Shown here: positions 54,016 through 63,199 of the stretch, in pieces
Layout of the letters: each line of letters begins with the position of its first letter
How positions within the stretch are numbered: position 1 is the first letter of the stretch
DNA from: Dyadobacter fermentans
Lineage (GTDB): Bacteria > Bacteroidota > Bacteroidia > Cytophagales > Spirosomataceae
Direction: 5' to 3'
NCBI RefSeq assembly: GCF_019924045.1
Contig: NZ_JAHXBN010000010.1
Coordinates: 62,001-126,000 of the forward strand
DNA length: 64,000 bases
Position numbers and translations under genes: made by a program
The notes under the pieces: model-generated
Databases searched by the model: none
Told to the model about the DNA's origin: nothing
Seen by the model: only the letters and a program-made list of their open reading frames with translations

Positions 54016-56538
54016 CTATACCGTCATGGTAACAAATCCGCTTTCTTCTCTTTCTTTCTTTTCATCGGGGAAAACGAAGTTCATCGGGTTGTTCACTTTT
54101 TCCGGAAGGAGCGCAATCCCCAGTACTTCATCGACCTGGTCCACATAATGGAAAGTTAGATCTTTGATATAATTGGCCGGTACTTCTTCCACATCCTTAC
54201 GGTTTTTCACACAGAGAATAATCTCCTTTACTCCCGCGCGTCGTGCAGCAAGGATTTTTTCCTTTACACCGCCCACAGGGAGTACTTTTCCGCGCAAGGT
54301 GATCTCACCCGTCATCGCGATATAAGGTTTCACGCGGCGTTGTGTAAATATCGAAGCCATGGAAGTGGCCATCGTCACGCCCGCGCTAGGTCCGTCCTTA
54401 GGTACTGCGCCCGCAGGTACGTGTACGTGAAGGTCATAGTGATTAAAAATGCGGTAATCGATGCCCAGCCTCTCTGCATTGGCTTTAAGGTAGGACAGTG
54501 CGGCCACAGCCGATTCTTTCATCACATCACCCAGCTGGCCGGACAATGTCAGCCCGCCTTTTCCGCGGCTGAGGCTCGTTTCGATAAACAGGATTTCACC
54601 GCCTACCGAAGTCCATGCAAGGCCGGTCACAACGCCTGCGAAGTCGTTGTCCTGGTATAAATCCTTGTCAAAAATCTCCGCACCGAGGTACTTCTCGATC
54701 TGTTCAGCTTTCACAGTTTTAGGATAATCCTGCTCCATCGCCACCGATTTCGCGATTTTTCGTACCACTGTGCCCACTTTTTGTTCGAGGTTACGCACGC
54801 CCGACTCGCGGGTGTAGCCTTCGATCACTTTCAGCAATGCCGCGTCGTCGACTTTCACGTCGGTCGATTTCAGACCATGATCCTTGCGCTGCTTTGGAAC
54901 GAGGTAGCGTTTGGCGATCTGCAATTTCTCTTCGATGGTATAGCCCGTCATTTCGATGATCTCCATCCGGTCGCGCAATGCGGGGTGAATCGTGTCCAGC
55001 GAGTTTGCGGTGGCTACGAAAAGTACCTTCGAAAGGTCGTATTCTACTTCGAGGTAATTATCGGTAAATGAGGAGTTCTGCTCGGGGTCGAGTACTTCCA
55101 GCAATGCGGAAGAAGGATCGCCGCGGTAGTCGGAGCTCACCTTGTCGATTTCGTCGAGGATGAATACCGGGTTGGCGGAACCAGCTTTTTTGATATTCTG
55201 GATGATCTTACCCGGCATTGCGCCAATGTAAGTCTTACGGTGGCCGCGGATTTCGGCTTCATCGTGCACGCCGCCAAGCGCCATACGGATATATTCCCGG
55301 TTCAACGCCTTCGCGATGGACTTGCCGAGCGAGGTTTTACCTACCCCCGGAGGGCCGTAAAGGCAAAGGATCGGCGCTTTCAGGTTACCTTTCAGTTTCA
55401 GTACTGCCAGGTATTCGATAATGCGCTCTTTTACTTTTTCGAGACCGAAATGGTCGGCGTCGAGCACTTTCTGGGCCCTTACGAGGTCGAAATTGTCTTT
55501 GGTATATTGTCCCCACGGCAAATCCACGAGTGTTTCCAGGTAATTCATCGTTACCGGGTATTCCGGAGCCATTGGGTTAACACGCTGCAATTTGCTCAGC
55601 TCTTTCTCGAAATGCGCTTTCACAGGCTCCGACCATTTTTTCTGGCTGGCCTTCAGGCGGATTTCGTCGAGGTCGCGTTCGGGGCTGTCCATTCCCAGTT
55701 CATCATGCAAAACCTTGATCTGCTGGCGAAGGAAATAGTCGCGCTGCTGCTGGTCGATATCCGAGCTCGCTTTCGTCTGTATTTCCCGTTTCAGTTCCAG
55801 CATTTCGATTTCGCGCATCATGTATTGCAGCAAAAGCGTGGCCTGCTTGTGACCGTTGCGCTCTTCGAGCAGTTTTTGCTTGTCGGCGATCTCAACATTG
55901 ATGTTCGATGACAGGAAATGGATCAGGAAGATCGGGCTCTCGATGTTATCCAATGCAATGCGTGCTTCCTGCGGAATCTCCGGGTTCAGGCGCATGATCT
56001 TGTGCGCGCCGTCACGAAGCGATTGCAGCAGTGCTTTCGCCTCTTTTTTGGTAGGTCCCACAAACGAGTCTTCAATCGGACGCACTTCGGCGGTTAGATA
56101 AGGTTCTTCGTTTATAATGGCTTTGATTTCGAAACGCTGGCGGCCCTGTACGATGATCGTCACGTTACCATCCGGCAGAGTGATCATTTTCAGGATTTGC
56201 GCGACGGTACCGATGTTATAAAGGTCCTCGGCAGTCGGGTCTTCCTTGTTCGGAATAGCCTGAGTGACGGCACCGAGAATACGCTGATTGATATCGGAGT
56301 TGCGGTATATCTTTTTAACAAGCCTGATGGCTTTCTGGCGCACTACTGTCACAGGAATGACCATTCCCGGGAAGAGTACCGTTTGCCTGATCGGAAGTAT
56401 CGCTAATTCATTGGGAAGTTCAAAAGGCTCGTCAGAGCCATCGGGGCCACCAAGAGGAACGATTTCAAGGCTATCCATGTCCGAGTCGGACATCAGCAGC
56501 CGGCTATATAGATCAGAAGGTTCAAATTTCATAGGCAT
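54016..56538 (-). CDS. lon: Lon ATP-dependent protease
   Basis: This 840-residue cytoplasmic AAA+ protease degrades misfolded and regulatory proteins. The N-terminal LON substrate domain (about 40-250) starts [19 protein letters not shown]. The AAA+ domain follows, with Walker [18 protein letters not shown] (~395) and Walker [11 protein letters not shown]. The serine protease domain has the Ser/Lys dyad visible in [18 protein letters not shown] and [15 protein letters not shown]. The length and all motifs are those of LonA. It starts [10 protein letters not shown]; the first or third Met could be used. A terminator follows on its 3' side. Confidence 0.96.
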   Translation of the reverse strand: MPMKFEPSDLYSRLLMSDSDMDSLEIVPLGGPDGSDEPFELPNELAILPIRQTVLFPGMVIPVTVVRQKAIRLVKKIYRNSDINQRILGAVTQAIPNKEDPTAEDLYNIGTVAQILKMITLPDGNVTIIVQGRQRFEIKAIINEEPYLTAEVRPIEDSFVGPTKKEAKALLQSLRDGAHKIMRLNPEIPQEARIALDNIESPIFLIHFLSSNINVEIADKQKLLEERNGHKQATLLLQYMMREIEMLELKREIQTKASSDIDQQQRDYFLRQQIKVLHDELGMDSPERDLDEIRLKASQKKWSEPVKAHFEKELSKLQRVNPMAPEYPVTMNYLETLVDLPWGQYTKDNFDLVRAQKVLDADHFGLEKVKERIIEYLAVLKLKGNLKAPILCLYGPPGVGKTSLGKSIAKALNREYIRMALGGVHDEAEIRGHRKTYIGAMPGKIIQNIKKAGSANPVFILDEIDKVSSDYRGDPSSALLEVLDPEQNSSFTDNYLEVEYDLSKVLFVATANSLDTIHPALRDRMEIIEMTGYTIEEKLQIAKRYLVPKQRKDHGLKSTDVKVDDAALLKVIEGYTRESGVRNLEQKVGTVVRKIAKSVAMEQDYPKTVKAEQIEKYLGAEIFDKDLYQDNDFAGVVTGLAWTSVGGEILFIETSLSRGKGGLTLSGQLGDVMKESAVAALSYLKANAERLGIDYRIFNHYDLHVHVPAGAVPKDGPSAGVTMATSMASIFTQRRVKPYIAMTGEITLRGKVLPVGGVKEKILAARRAGVKEIILCVKNRKDVEEVPANYIKDLTFHYVDQVDEVLGIALLPEKVNNPMNFVFPDEKKEREESGFVTMTV

Positions 56539-56667
56539 TCTGTCAAATTGACAGATATTCTTTTCCCAATATATAAATAATGACTTTCAAAAGAAAGGCA
56601 TTATAAAACAAAATAGCCGTGCCACTACACATTATGTCATGCATTTTTATGAGCGGTCACAAACCAA

Positions 56668-57216
56668 TTACAGCAGGTGAGAAGTCTGTCCTTTTTTAAA
56701 TAAAAACGTCTTTTTTTCGGACTGGAATTTAACGTTAGTCATATTGACCTGATCGTCAAAAACTTCCATGAGCGTAACATTCAAAAGTTTACAGCCGTTC
56801 AAAGCGCCCTGAAAAGGGATTTCGAGGTACACCCATGTTGCATCCGCTTCCTGTTCCTTCCCGACATATTTAATGGGGATATTTTTTTTCTGACTATCTG
56901 TCAAGCCGAATGATTTGCGAATGTATTCTTCAACGAAGCGATCATTTTGATCATTGTCCTTGATCACAAAACGTTGTTTGGAGTGGCTTTGCGACAATGC
57001 CTTTTCAAGATCATCCGTAAATATCCGGATACTTACTTCGAACGATCGCGACGAGGCGTTGTATTGCATTTGCGTCACCGAAACGTGGTAATCGTGCTTC
57101 GGTTTGAAGGACGTTAGCAGGAGTAGGGAGGCAAGGAGGAAAGGGAGTAAGGGGAGGAAAGGGAGGAAGGAGGAAAGGGAGGAAGGAGAAAATTTCCTTT
57201 CTTCCCCTTCCTCCAT
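56668..57216 (-). CDS. DUF6702-like exported protein with repeat-derived N-terminus
   Basis: This 182-residue protein is counted from the ATG at 57214-57216; an in-frame ATG at 57255 overlaps the end of rseP. The mature part (HDYHVSVTQMQYNASSRSFE, VSIRIFTDDLEKALSQ) resembles the DUF6702 family found beside RseP or peptidase genes in Bacteroidota; the role is unknown. Residues 1-40 are low complexity: MEEGEERK then a Ser/Pro/Leu/Phe-rich hydrophobic run up to LLLLTSF that serves as a signal peptide. This head is encoded by a purine/pyrimidine inverted repeat. Its start codon lies in a 19-bp core also present in valS. The gene follows rseP closely. Confidence 0.7.
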   Translation of the reverse strand: MEEGEERKFSPSSLSSFLPFLPLLPFLLASLLLLTSFKPKHDYHVSVTQMQYNASSRSFEVSIRIFTDDLEKALSQSHSKQRFVIKDNDQNDRFVEEYIRKSFGLTDSQKKNIPIKYVGKEQEADATWVYLEIPFQGALNGCKLLNVTLMEVFDDQVNMTNVKFQSEKKTFLFKKGQTSHLL

Positions 57217-57236
57217 TCTCCCCTTCCTCTCTCTTT
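57117..57236. repeat. Purine/pyrimidine inverted repeat forming the start of the DUF6702 gene
   Basis: Bases 57117-57191 are nearly all purine on the plus strand and 57195-57236 nearly all pyrimidine, with GAAAATTTCC at the junction, so the two arms form an imperfect hairpin. The pyrimidine arm contains CCCCTTCCTCCATTCTCCC (57204-57222), the exact complement of the valS element core. The gene reads through both arms. Confidence 0.75.
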
Positions 57237-58571
57237 TTAAAAAACAGCTTTCCATACGTCGTTGAAAATGGCGAATGCCATCAGGCCCAACAGGAGTACC
57301 ATGCCTACTTTCTGGGCGTTTTCAAGGAATTTGTCGGAAGGCTTCCGACCTGAGATGATTTCATAGGAAAGGATCACCGCGTGGCCACCGTCCAATGCTG
57401 GGATAGGCAGGGCATTCATGAATGCGAGTACCATTGATAGCAGCCCGGTAAGCGACCAGAAACGGCCCCAATCCCAAACGCCTCCGAACATACGTGCTAT
57501 ACCGATCGGTCCGCTCAATGCTTTCGAAGCCGAAACTTCACCGCGGAATATTTTACCGAAACCTTTGATATTGTTATACACCACACCAAAAGCATTTTCC
57601 GTGCCAATCGACACCGCTTCACCGAACGAGTACTGAACTACCGTGGATTTGAGGAGGCTTTCGGGATAGAACCCGAGCGTTCCGTCTTCGGCGATGGCCG
57701 CTTTCAATGATTTTTGTGCGCCGCCGCGCTGCACCACCAGGATGGCCTCTTTCCCTTTCAGTTTTTGCAGTGCCGCCTGCAATTCGTGGAAGAAACGGAT
57801 AGGCGTGCCGTTGATCGAGATAATCTGGTCGCCCACTTCTACACCCGCTTTTTCGGCTGGCATTCCCGGGATCAGTTCGGCGATCTTGAATGGTTCCATC
57901 GCACGGATGAAGTTACGTTTCTCGTCGGGGTCGGATAGTTTTTCAATGAAATTGTTGGGAATTTCGATCTGTACTTCCTGGCCGTTGCGGTCTACGGTGT
58001 AAGAGCTGTTACTTCCCAGAAAAACTTCCGGACCGATCACATCACTGAAATCCTTAAAAGATTTACCATTCACACGAACAATTTTGTCGCCCGTTTTCAG
58101 GCCGATCTCCTGTGCGAGCTCACCTGCAACAATACCGTATTTATTGACTTCGTCGATCGAAAGAAACTGTCTGCCGTCGTGATAGGCGATGGCGATAAAG
58201 ATGATGATACCCACGACCACGTTGACGATAATCCCGCCGAGCATCACGATCAGTCGTTGCCAGGCTGGTTTCGAGCGAAATTCCCATGGTTGCGGTTCCT
58301 GGCTCATCGTCTCGGTATCCATAGACTCGTCGATCATGCCGGAAATCTTTACAAACCCGCCCAGCGGGATAGCGCCTATGCCATATTCTGTTTCGCCTTT
58401 CTGAAAACTGAAAATTTTAGGAGGAAAGCCTATAAAGTATTTTTCAACCCTCATTCCGAACAATTTTGCGGCGGCCATGTGCCCCCACTCATGCAACCCC
58501 ACCAGGATCGACAGGCCCAGGATAAGCTGCCCTGCCATGATCAATATTTCCAATGCTTTCTGTAATTCCAT
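57237..58571 (-). CDS. rseP: RseP-type site-2 protease
   Basis: This 444-residue inner-membrane zinc metalloprotease performs intramembrane cleavage (anti-sigma factors and signal-peptide remnants). The active site is LVGLHEWGHMAAAKLFGM, with HExxH at residues 27-31, and the third ligand Asp is in ALPIPALDGGH. Two PDZ domains lie between (about 145-215 and 215-300, e.g. PGMPAEKAGVEVGDQIISI). Four TM helices flank them. It precedes the DUF6702 gene and follows the MutS/ABC pair on the same strand. ECF sigma genes in this window (45810 and 62630) are possible clients via their anti-sigmas, which is inference only. Confidence 0.94.
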   Translation of the reverse strand: MELQKALEILIMAGQLILGLSILVGLHEWGHMAAAKLFGMRVEKYFIGFPPKIFSFQKGETEYGIGAIPLGGFVKISGMIDESMDTETMSQEPQPWEFRSKPAWQRLIVMLGGIIVNVVVGIIIFIAIAYHDGRQFLSIDEVNKYGIVAGELAQEIGLKTGDKIVRVNGKSFKDFSDVIGPEVFLGSNSSYTVDRNGQEVQIEIPNNFIEKLSDPDEKRNFIRAMEPFKIAELIPGMPAEKAGVEVGDQIISINGTPIRFFHELQAALQKLKGKEAILVVQRGGAQKSLKAAIAEDGTLGFYPESLLKSTVVQYSFGEAVSIGTENAFGVVYNNIKGFGKIFRGEVSASKALSGPIGIARMFGGVWDWGRFWSLTGLLSMVLAFMNALPIPALDGGHAVILSYEIISGRKPSDKFLENAQKVGMVLLLGLMAFAIFNDVWKAVF

Positions 58572-58705
58572 TCAGGTTTTGTAATCGTTACGGGTTAATT
58601 GTTAATCAAAAAAAGTTCGATCTCCGCTGCCGGATCAGTGTTTTAAACGTAAATGTAAACAGTAAAGTTACGCAAATCCTTAAACAACCGTGCAAATGCC
58701 CGGTA

Positions 58706-60535
58706 TCAGTGTGCAAGTGGGGTTTTGTCGGGTCCGACGGCAATGCCCATCATCCGCATCAGCTCCGACGCATTGAAACTCCGGCAGATGCCCTCGTGCA
58801 ACCGATAGTCGAAATGCAGCTGGCCATTCTCCACATCCGAGCGGAAGTGAAAGTTGTGTATATAAGTTTCGGTTGAGCCCCATTCGCCGAGTTCGAGGTC
58901 ATGCGTGGATACCATACCAGAGGCCGTTTTGGCATGCAGCTGGCGGATCAGCGCCTCCGCTCCCCGGTGGCGGTCGGCAGAGTTAGTACCTTTCAGTATT
59001 TCATCGAGTAAGTAGAAAACAGGTGCGTGAGCCTGCTCGTCGGCCAGTTCAAGGAGTTTCCGGAGCCTTTTTAATTCTGCATAAAAAGAAGATGTGCTCT
59101 CTTCCAGGGAATCCTGCGTGCGCATACTGCTGAACACCCGCACAGGCGAGCAAGCGAATGCGCCCGCGCTCACGACAGCACCCATTTGCGCCAGGACAAG
59201 ATTCAGGCCGATTGTTCTCAGAAAAGTACTCTTCCCCGACATATTCGAGCCGGTTACCAGTATCGTTTTGCCCGTCCCCTGCATCGCAAAGTCATTGCTG
59301 ATGCGCTTGGCGGCCGGAATCAGCGGATGGCCCAGCGACGTAGCGGCGATTGTAACTTCGGAGGCATCACTGACCGCGGGCACAACGTATTCAGGATTGG
59401 CAAATGCGTGGCCTGCCAGGCTGTTCATCGCCTCTGTATCGGCTAGTACGTTGAGCCAGTCGGTTAGGTGCTGATGATGCGCGGCTTTCCAGTCTTCGAG
59501 GCTGGCGAGGCAATGCATATCCCAAAGTGTGGGTATGCCAATGAAAATCGCGAAATAGGGATTGTTGCGATAATCCAGCTTTTCGAAGAGGCTCCCGACC
59601 TTCGCCAATGCAGCAGATGAGCCGGTGATCTGCGCTTTTCTCCCCTGCCACCACACTGATTGGAACGGCGCGTGCTCTGCTTTTTTCAACAAATCCGAAT
59701 AAGCGGTGAGCGTTTGCCCCATTGAGGTCGTGCGGTTTGCGAGCACTTTCACAAAGTCGGCGTAGCGGCCCAGTATGAAAAGATGAATTCCCAGGCTGAT
59801 CAGCACGGCAATACCCGGGAGGACGCCTGCGAAATACAGTAGCGCGATCAGCAAGGTAAGCAATGGATACCAGCGCAGCGTCAATGTATTTTTTAATGGG
59901 GCTGGAAATGATTCCAATACCCATTCCTGAAATTCGCCCACGTGCTTGGCCGCATGCTCGTGAAGCAATGCGGTCGCTTCCCATTGCTGGATGAGTTCGG
60001 GATGACGGCTGAAATCGGTGGCGGCGGCTTGCCGGAGGCCTACCTCGATTGCATTGGCCGGGTTTTTGAGCCAGTTGGCGAGCCGGCGGCTTCCTTCGGC
60101 GGTACGGCTGCGGTTGAGCAGTTTGAATAGGGAAAACTCACCGAAAATGTCCAGGTCGTCGGAGTAGTTATGGTCTTTTTCGCGGAATTCCGAGCCGGTT
60201 TCAGGCCGCTTGAAGCGGAGATCGAGCCGGGCGAGTTCATCGTCATTAATGGCTATAAGGTTTCGCTGGAAGTTGCGGTTGGCACGGGCTTCCTGCTGCT
60301 TCCGCATCAGGATCAGAAATATAACCAGGAACACCAGTATCCCGATTCCCCAATAGGCGACGCCGGTTTTGTTCCACACCACCGCCAGGATCGCCATGCC
60401 GGCAAATGCGGCCAATCGCAACAGGGCTATGTTTTTAAATCTTTCATGTTCCCTTTGTTCCGCTATGGCTGCTTTTTCTTTTTGGGTTTGAAAAAATGTG
60501 CGTGATCCGGACCGGGTTGTTTCTGTGTTTTTCAT
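58706..60535 (-). CDS. Membrane-anchored MutS-family ATPase
   Basis: This 609-residue protein has two N-terminal TM helices (about residues 38-55 and 62-80) and a further hydrophobic pair near 225-265. A helical MutS-core-like region follows. The C-terminal MutS ATPase domain has TGSNMSGKSTFLRTIGLN (Walker A, ~432), YLLDEILKGTNSADRHRG (Walker B) and MVSTHDLELGEW (switch His). The N-terminal mismatch-recognition domain of MutS1 is absent, so it is not the canonical repair protein. Its ATG overlaps the stop of an upstream ABC exporter by 4 bases (ATGA), implying coupled translation. What it acts on is not known. Confidence 0.85.
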   Translation of the reverse strand: MKNTETTRSGSRTFFQTQKEKAAIAEQREHERFKNIALLRLAAFAGMAILAVVWNKTGVAYWGIGILVFLVIFLILMRKQQEARANRNFQRNLIAINDDELARLDLRFKRPETGSEFREKDHNYSDDLDIFGEFSLFKLLNRSRTAEGSRRLANWLKNPANAIEVGLRQAAATDFSRHPELIQQWEATALLHEHAAKHVGEFQEWVLESFPAPLKNTLTLRWYPLLTLLIALLYFAGVLPGIAVLISLGIHLFILGRYADFVKVLANRTTSMGQTLTAYSDLLKKAEHAPFQSVWWQGRKAQITGSSAALAKVGSLFEKLDYRNNPYFAIFIGIPTLWDMHCLASLEDWKAAHHQHLTDWLNVLADTEAMNSLAGHAFANPEYVVPAVSDASEVTIAATSLGHPLIPAAKRISNDFAMQGTGKTILVTGSNMSGKSTFLRTIGLNLVLAQMGAVVSAGAFACSPVRVFSSMRTQDSLEESTSSFYAELKRLRKLLELADEQAHAPVFYLLDEILKGTNSADRHRGAEALIRQLHAKTASGMVSTHDLELGEWGSTETYIHNFHFRSDVENGQLHFDYRLHEGICRSFNASELMRMMGIAVGPDKTPLAH

Positions 60536-62334
60536 GAAAGGTTTTCAGCGGTTTCAAATTGTAGTTTGATGAGGTTGGCATACAGGCCATCAGGAATAGT
60601 ACTCAATGCCTGGTGTGTGCCCGACTCCGCAATCCGGCCGTCGCGCAGGACGTAGATCATATCGACCTTCCGGATGGTAGCCAACCGGTGCGCGATCACG
60701 ATCGTCGTGCGATTTTTCATCAGATCGTCCAATGCGATTTGCACAAGCTTTTCGGATTCCGCGTCGAGCGAACTGGTCGCTTCGTCGAGAATGAGGATTT
60801 TGGGATCTTTTAAAATAGCCCTTGCAATGGCAATGCGCTGCCGCTGGCCGCCGGAAAGCTTAATACCCCGCTCGCCGACGATGGTCTCAAATCCTTCCGG
60901 AAAAGATTCGATAAATTCCAGTGCATGAGCGCGCTCGGCGGCATCAATAATGGCTTCGCGTGAGGCGGAAGGTTTTCCGTACGCAATGTTTTCATAAATC
61001 GTCCCGCCAAAAAGCATCACCTCCTGCGGCACGATGGCGATGTTTTTCCTTAATGCTGAAAGGCCATATTCCCGGACCGGCTTGCCGTCGACAAGGATTT
61101 CGCCGGATTGATATTCATAGAAGCGCATCAGGAGCTGAACAATGGTTGATTTTCCCGCACCGCTGTATCCTACCAATGCGATTTTCTCACCGGCCTGAAC
61201 GTCCAGTGAAACTCCTTTTAAAACCGGCAGATCAGGCCGTGAAGGGTAGGCAAAATGGATATCCTGGTAAGTTACACGGCCTTCCACGTGGCTTGCCACT
61301 GCGTTTTGGGCTTCCTCAACCGAAACTTCCGGTGTTTCTCCCAAAATTTCAAAGATGCGTTCCGACGCACCCACCGTGCGGTTGATTTGGGCGTATAAAT
61401 CGCCCATTCCGCTGATCGACGCGCCGATAAACGTGGTGTAGAGGATAAATGTAAATAAGTCCGAAAGCCCGAACTCACCCGCCTGCACCAATGCTGCACC
61501 GTACCAGACCACACCCACGATCCCGCCAAACATGGCAAAAATGATGAACGAAGCGAATGCGCCGCGGAACCGTGCGGCATGGAGTGAAAGATCGATCACG
61601 CGGTCGAGGATCGTCCGGTACCGATTGATTTCCAGCGACTCATTGGTAAATGCCTTCACCACATGCACCGATTGCAGCGTTTCTTCCACTACCACATTCG
61701 CTGCTGCATACTGGTCCTGCGCCTTGCGTGCGAGCAGGCGCGTGTGGCGGCCGAAGAACACCGAAGCCACGCCCAGTACGGGAACCGTCGCGAGCATGAA
61801 TAATGTCAGTTTCCAGGAAGTATAAAACAAAATGGACATCCCGACGATCAGCGTAGCGAGCTGCCGGAAGAGTTCTGCTAGTGTAAACGACAGTAAACCC
61901 TGTAACTGCGACACATCGGAGGTAATGCGGCTCGTGAGCTCGCCTACGCGGCGTTCTTCGAGAAACGGAACAGGTAATGTGATAATCTTGCTGAAAACAT
62001 CCATCCGGATATTGTTGACAGCCTTTTCACTCACTTTCGAAAAAAGGTATATCCGGAAATACGAAAATACCGCCTGACCCAGCAAAACCACGAAGAGCAA
62101 CAGCGTGATCTGGTTAATTGTAAAAGGGGATTTTCCCTCGATGACTTCGATAATGCTCCCGACCAGCTTCGGAAAGGCGAGCGAGGTGCCGGTGGATAAC
62201 ACAAGGAACAGCATTCCCGCCGCGAACATCATACGGTAGGGGCGCAGGTAGCGCAGCAGTTGCAGGGTAATTTTAAGGCCTTCCCATTTGATTTTTCTTA
62301 CAGCAAATGGAGACGGGGTTTCCTTGTTGGCCAT
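60532..62334 (-). CDS. MsbA-like ABC exporter
   Basis: This 600-residue half-transporter has a six-TM domain first (about residues 30-325). The ATPase follows, with Walker A IALVGYSGAGKSTIVQLL (~388), the signature IKLSGGQRQRIAIARAIL, Walker B ILILDEATSSLDAESEK and the H-loop IVIAHRLATI. The coupling-helix and ATPase pattern resemble MsbA/ABCB exporters of lipids or drugs, working as a homodimer. The substrate is not readable. Its stop overlaps the ATG of the MutS-like membrane ATPase. A TATTTTTG at 62406-62413 on the minus strand is a possible -7 box. Confidence 0.92.
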   Translation of the reverse strand: MANKETPSPFAVRKIKWEGLKITLQLLRYLRPYRMMFAAGMLFLVLSTGTSLAFPKLVGSIIEVIEGKSPFTINQITLLLFVVLLGQAVFSYFRIYLFSKVSEKAVNNIRMDVFSKIITLPVPFLEERRVGELTSRITSDVSQLQGLLSFTLAELFRQLATLIVGMSILFYTSWKLTLFMLATVPVLGVASVFFGRHTRLLARKAQDQYAAANVVVEETLQSVHVVKAFTNESLEINRYRTILDRVIDLSLHAARFRGAFASFIIFAMFGGIVGVVWYGAALVQAGEFGLSDLFTFILYTTFIGASISGMGDLYAQINRTVGASERIFEILGETPEVSVEEAQNAVASHVEGRVTYQDIHFAYPSRPDLPVLKGVSLDVQAGEKIALVGYSGAGKSTIVQLLMRFYEYQSGEILVDGKPVREYGLSALRKNIAIVPQEVMLFGGTIYENIAYGKPSASREAIIDAAERAHALEFIESFPEGFETIVGERGIKLSGGQRQRIAIARAILKDPKILILDEATSSLDAESEKLVQIALDDLMKNRTTIVIAHRLATIRKVDMIYVLRDGRIAESGTHQALSTIPDGLYANLIKLQFETAENLS

Positions 62335-62429
62335 TATATCTGGTTAGGTGCACCGGGAGTTCAGCGGAGACCCCGGTATTGATAATACATTCGATAGATT
62401 GTCTGCAAAAATAAGCATTATTTAAAGCC

Positions 62430-62465
62430 GCCCGGGCGGGGTGGCCCAGGTAGGGCCGTCCGGGC
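62430..62465. repeat. GC-rich compound hairpin in a divergent promoter gap
   Basis: GCCCGG (62430-62435) pairs with CCGGGC (62460-62465), and inside it GGCCC (62443-62447) with GGGCC (62453-62457). The gap between the MsbA-like gene and the ECF sigma gene (62335-62629) holds this plus AT-rich sequence; it is not near a gene end, so it is not an obvious terminator. Confidence 0.55.
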
Positions 62466-62629
62466 AAGGCATTCACGCCAAGTTTACGTGCGATTGTGGT
62501 TAAAAATTGCTAATTTTTCAATGAACGGACGATGTGTCTTTTTGCCGGTGTAAAAATGTTGTAAAAAACTTGCAAACCCCAGGCAACCCTGTGCCGGATT
62601 CCCTCGTATAGGCTAAAAAAGCAAATAGC

Positions 62630-63199
62630 ATGCCCGAGTATAACTCCGCCGTTCTTCAAGAACTACTCGACGGCTGTTTACAGAAAAACCGCCGCAGTCA
62701 GGAGCTGTTGTACAAGCAGTTCTACGGCTATGCTATGAGCATTTGTTTACGCTATACACGCAGCCGGGAAGAGGCGAAAGAAATACTCAACGATGGATTC
62801 CTGAAGGTTTTCACGAAGCTCGAAAGTTTCGATGCGAGCCGACCATTCAAAACCTGGTTGAGCAGAATCATGATTAATACAGCCCTCGATCATTACAGAC
62901 AGGAAGTTCGCAGAGATGTTTTTGACGACGTGGAAGTCGCGGAGCAGGTGTCCGTCGACGAAACGGTTATCAGCAAGCTTTCGCACGAAGAGCTGATCGG
63001 ACTGATCCAGCGCCTGACACCGGCATACCGGCTGGTGTTCAGTTTATCGGTCATTGACGGTTACACACACGAAGAAATTGCAGAACAGCTGAATATTTCG
63101 GTTGGGGCGTCAAAATCCAATTTGTCGCGTGCAAGGGAAAAGTTGAGAGACATGTTATCCAAGATTAATATTGACGACTATGATAGAGTTGCCAGATGA
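62630..63199 (+). CDS. ECF-type RNA polymerase sigma factor
   Basis: This 189-residue sigma-70 family factor has region 2 at ~20-90 (SQELLYKQFYGYAMSICLRY, EAKEILNDGFLKVFTKLESF, PFKTWLSRIMINTALDHY). Region 4 is at ~120-175 (LIQRLTPAYRLVFSLSVIDG, THEEIAEQLNISVGASKSNL). It is a different ECF group from the one at 45810: no FecI features, and its own downstream membrane gene. That gene overlaps its last 20 bases in another frame, a typical sigma/anti-sigma arrangement. Confidence 0.93.
   Translation: MPEYNSAVLQELLDGCLQKNRRSQELLYKQFYGYAMSICLRYTRSREEAKEILNDGFLKVFTKLESFDASRPFKTWLSRIMINTALDHYRQEVRRDVFDDVEVAEQVSVDETVISKLSHEELIGLIQRLTPAYRLVFSLSVIDGYTHEEIAEQLNISVGASKSNLSRAREKLRDMLSKINIDDYDRVAR

Noticed and set aside
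57117..57236. Frameshift or sequencing artefact at the DUF6702 start
   Set aside because: The reading frame is continuous through the purine/pyrimidine arms, and the same core occurs in valS, so a real element is more likely; an assembly slip cannot be fully excluded.
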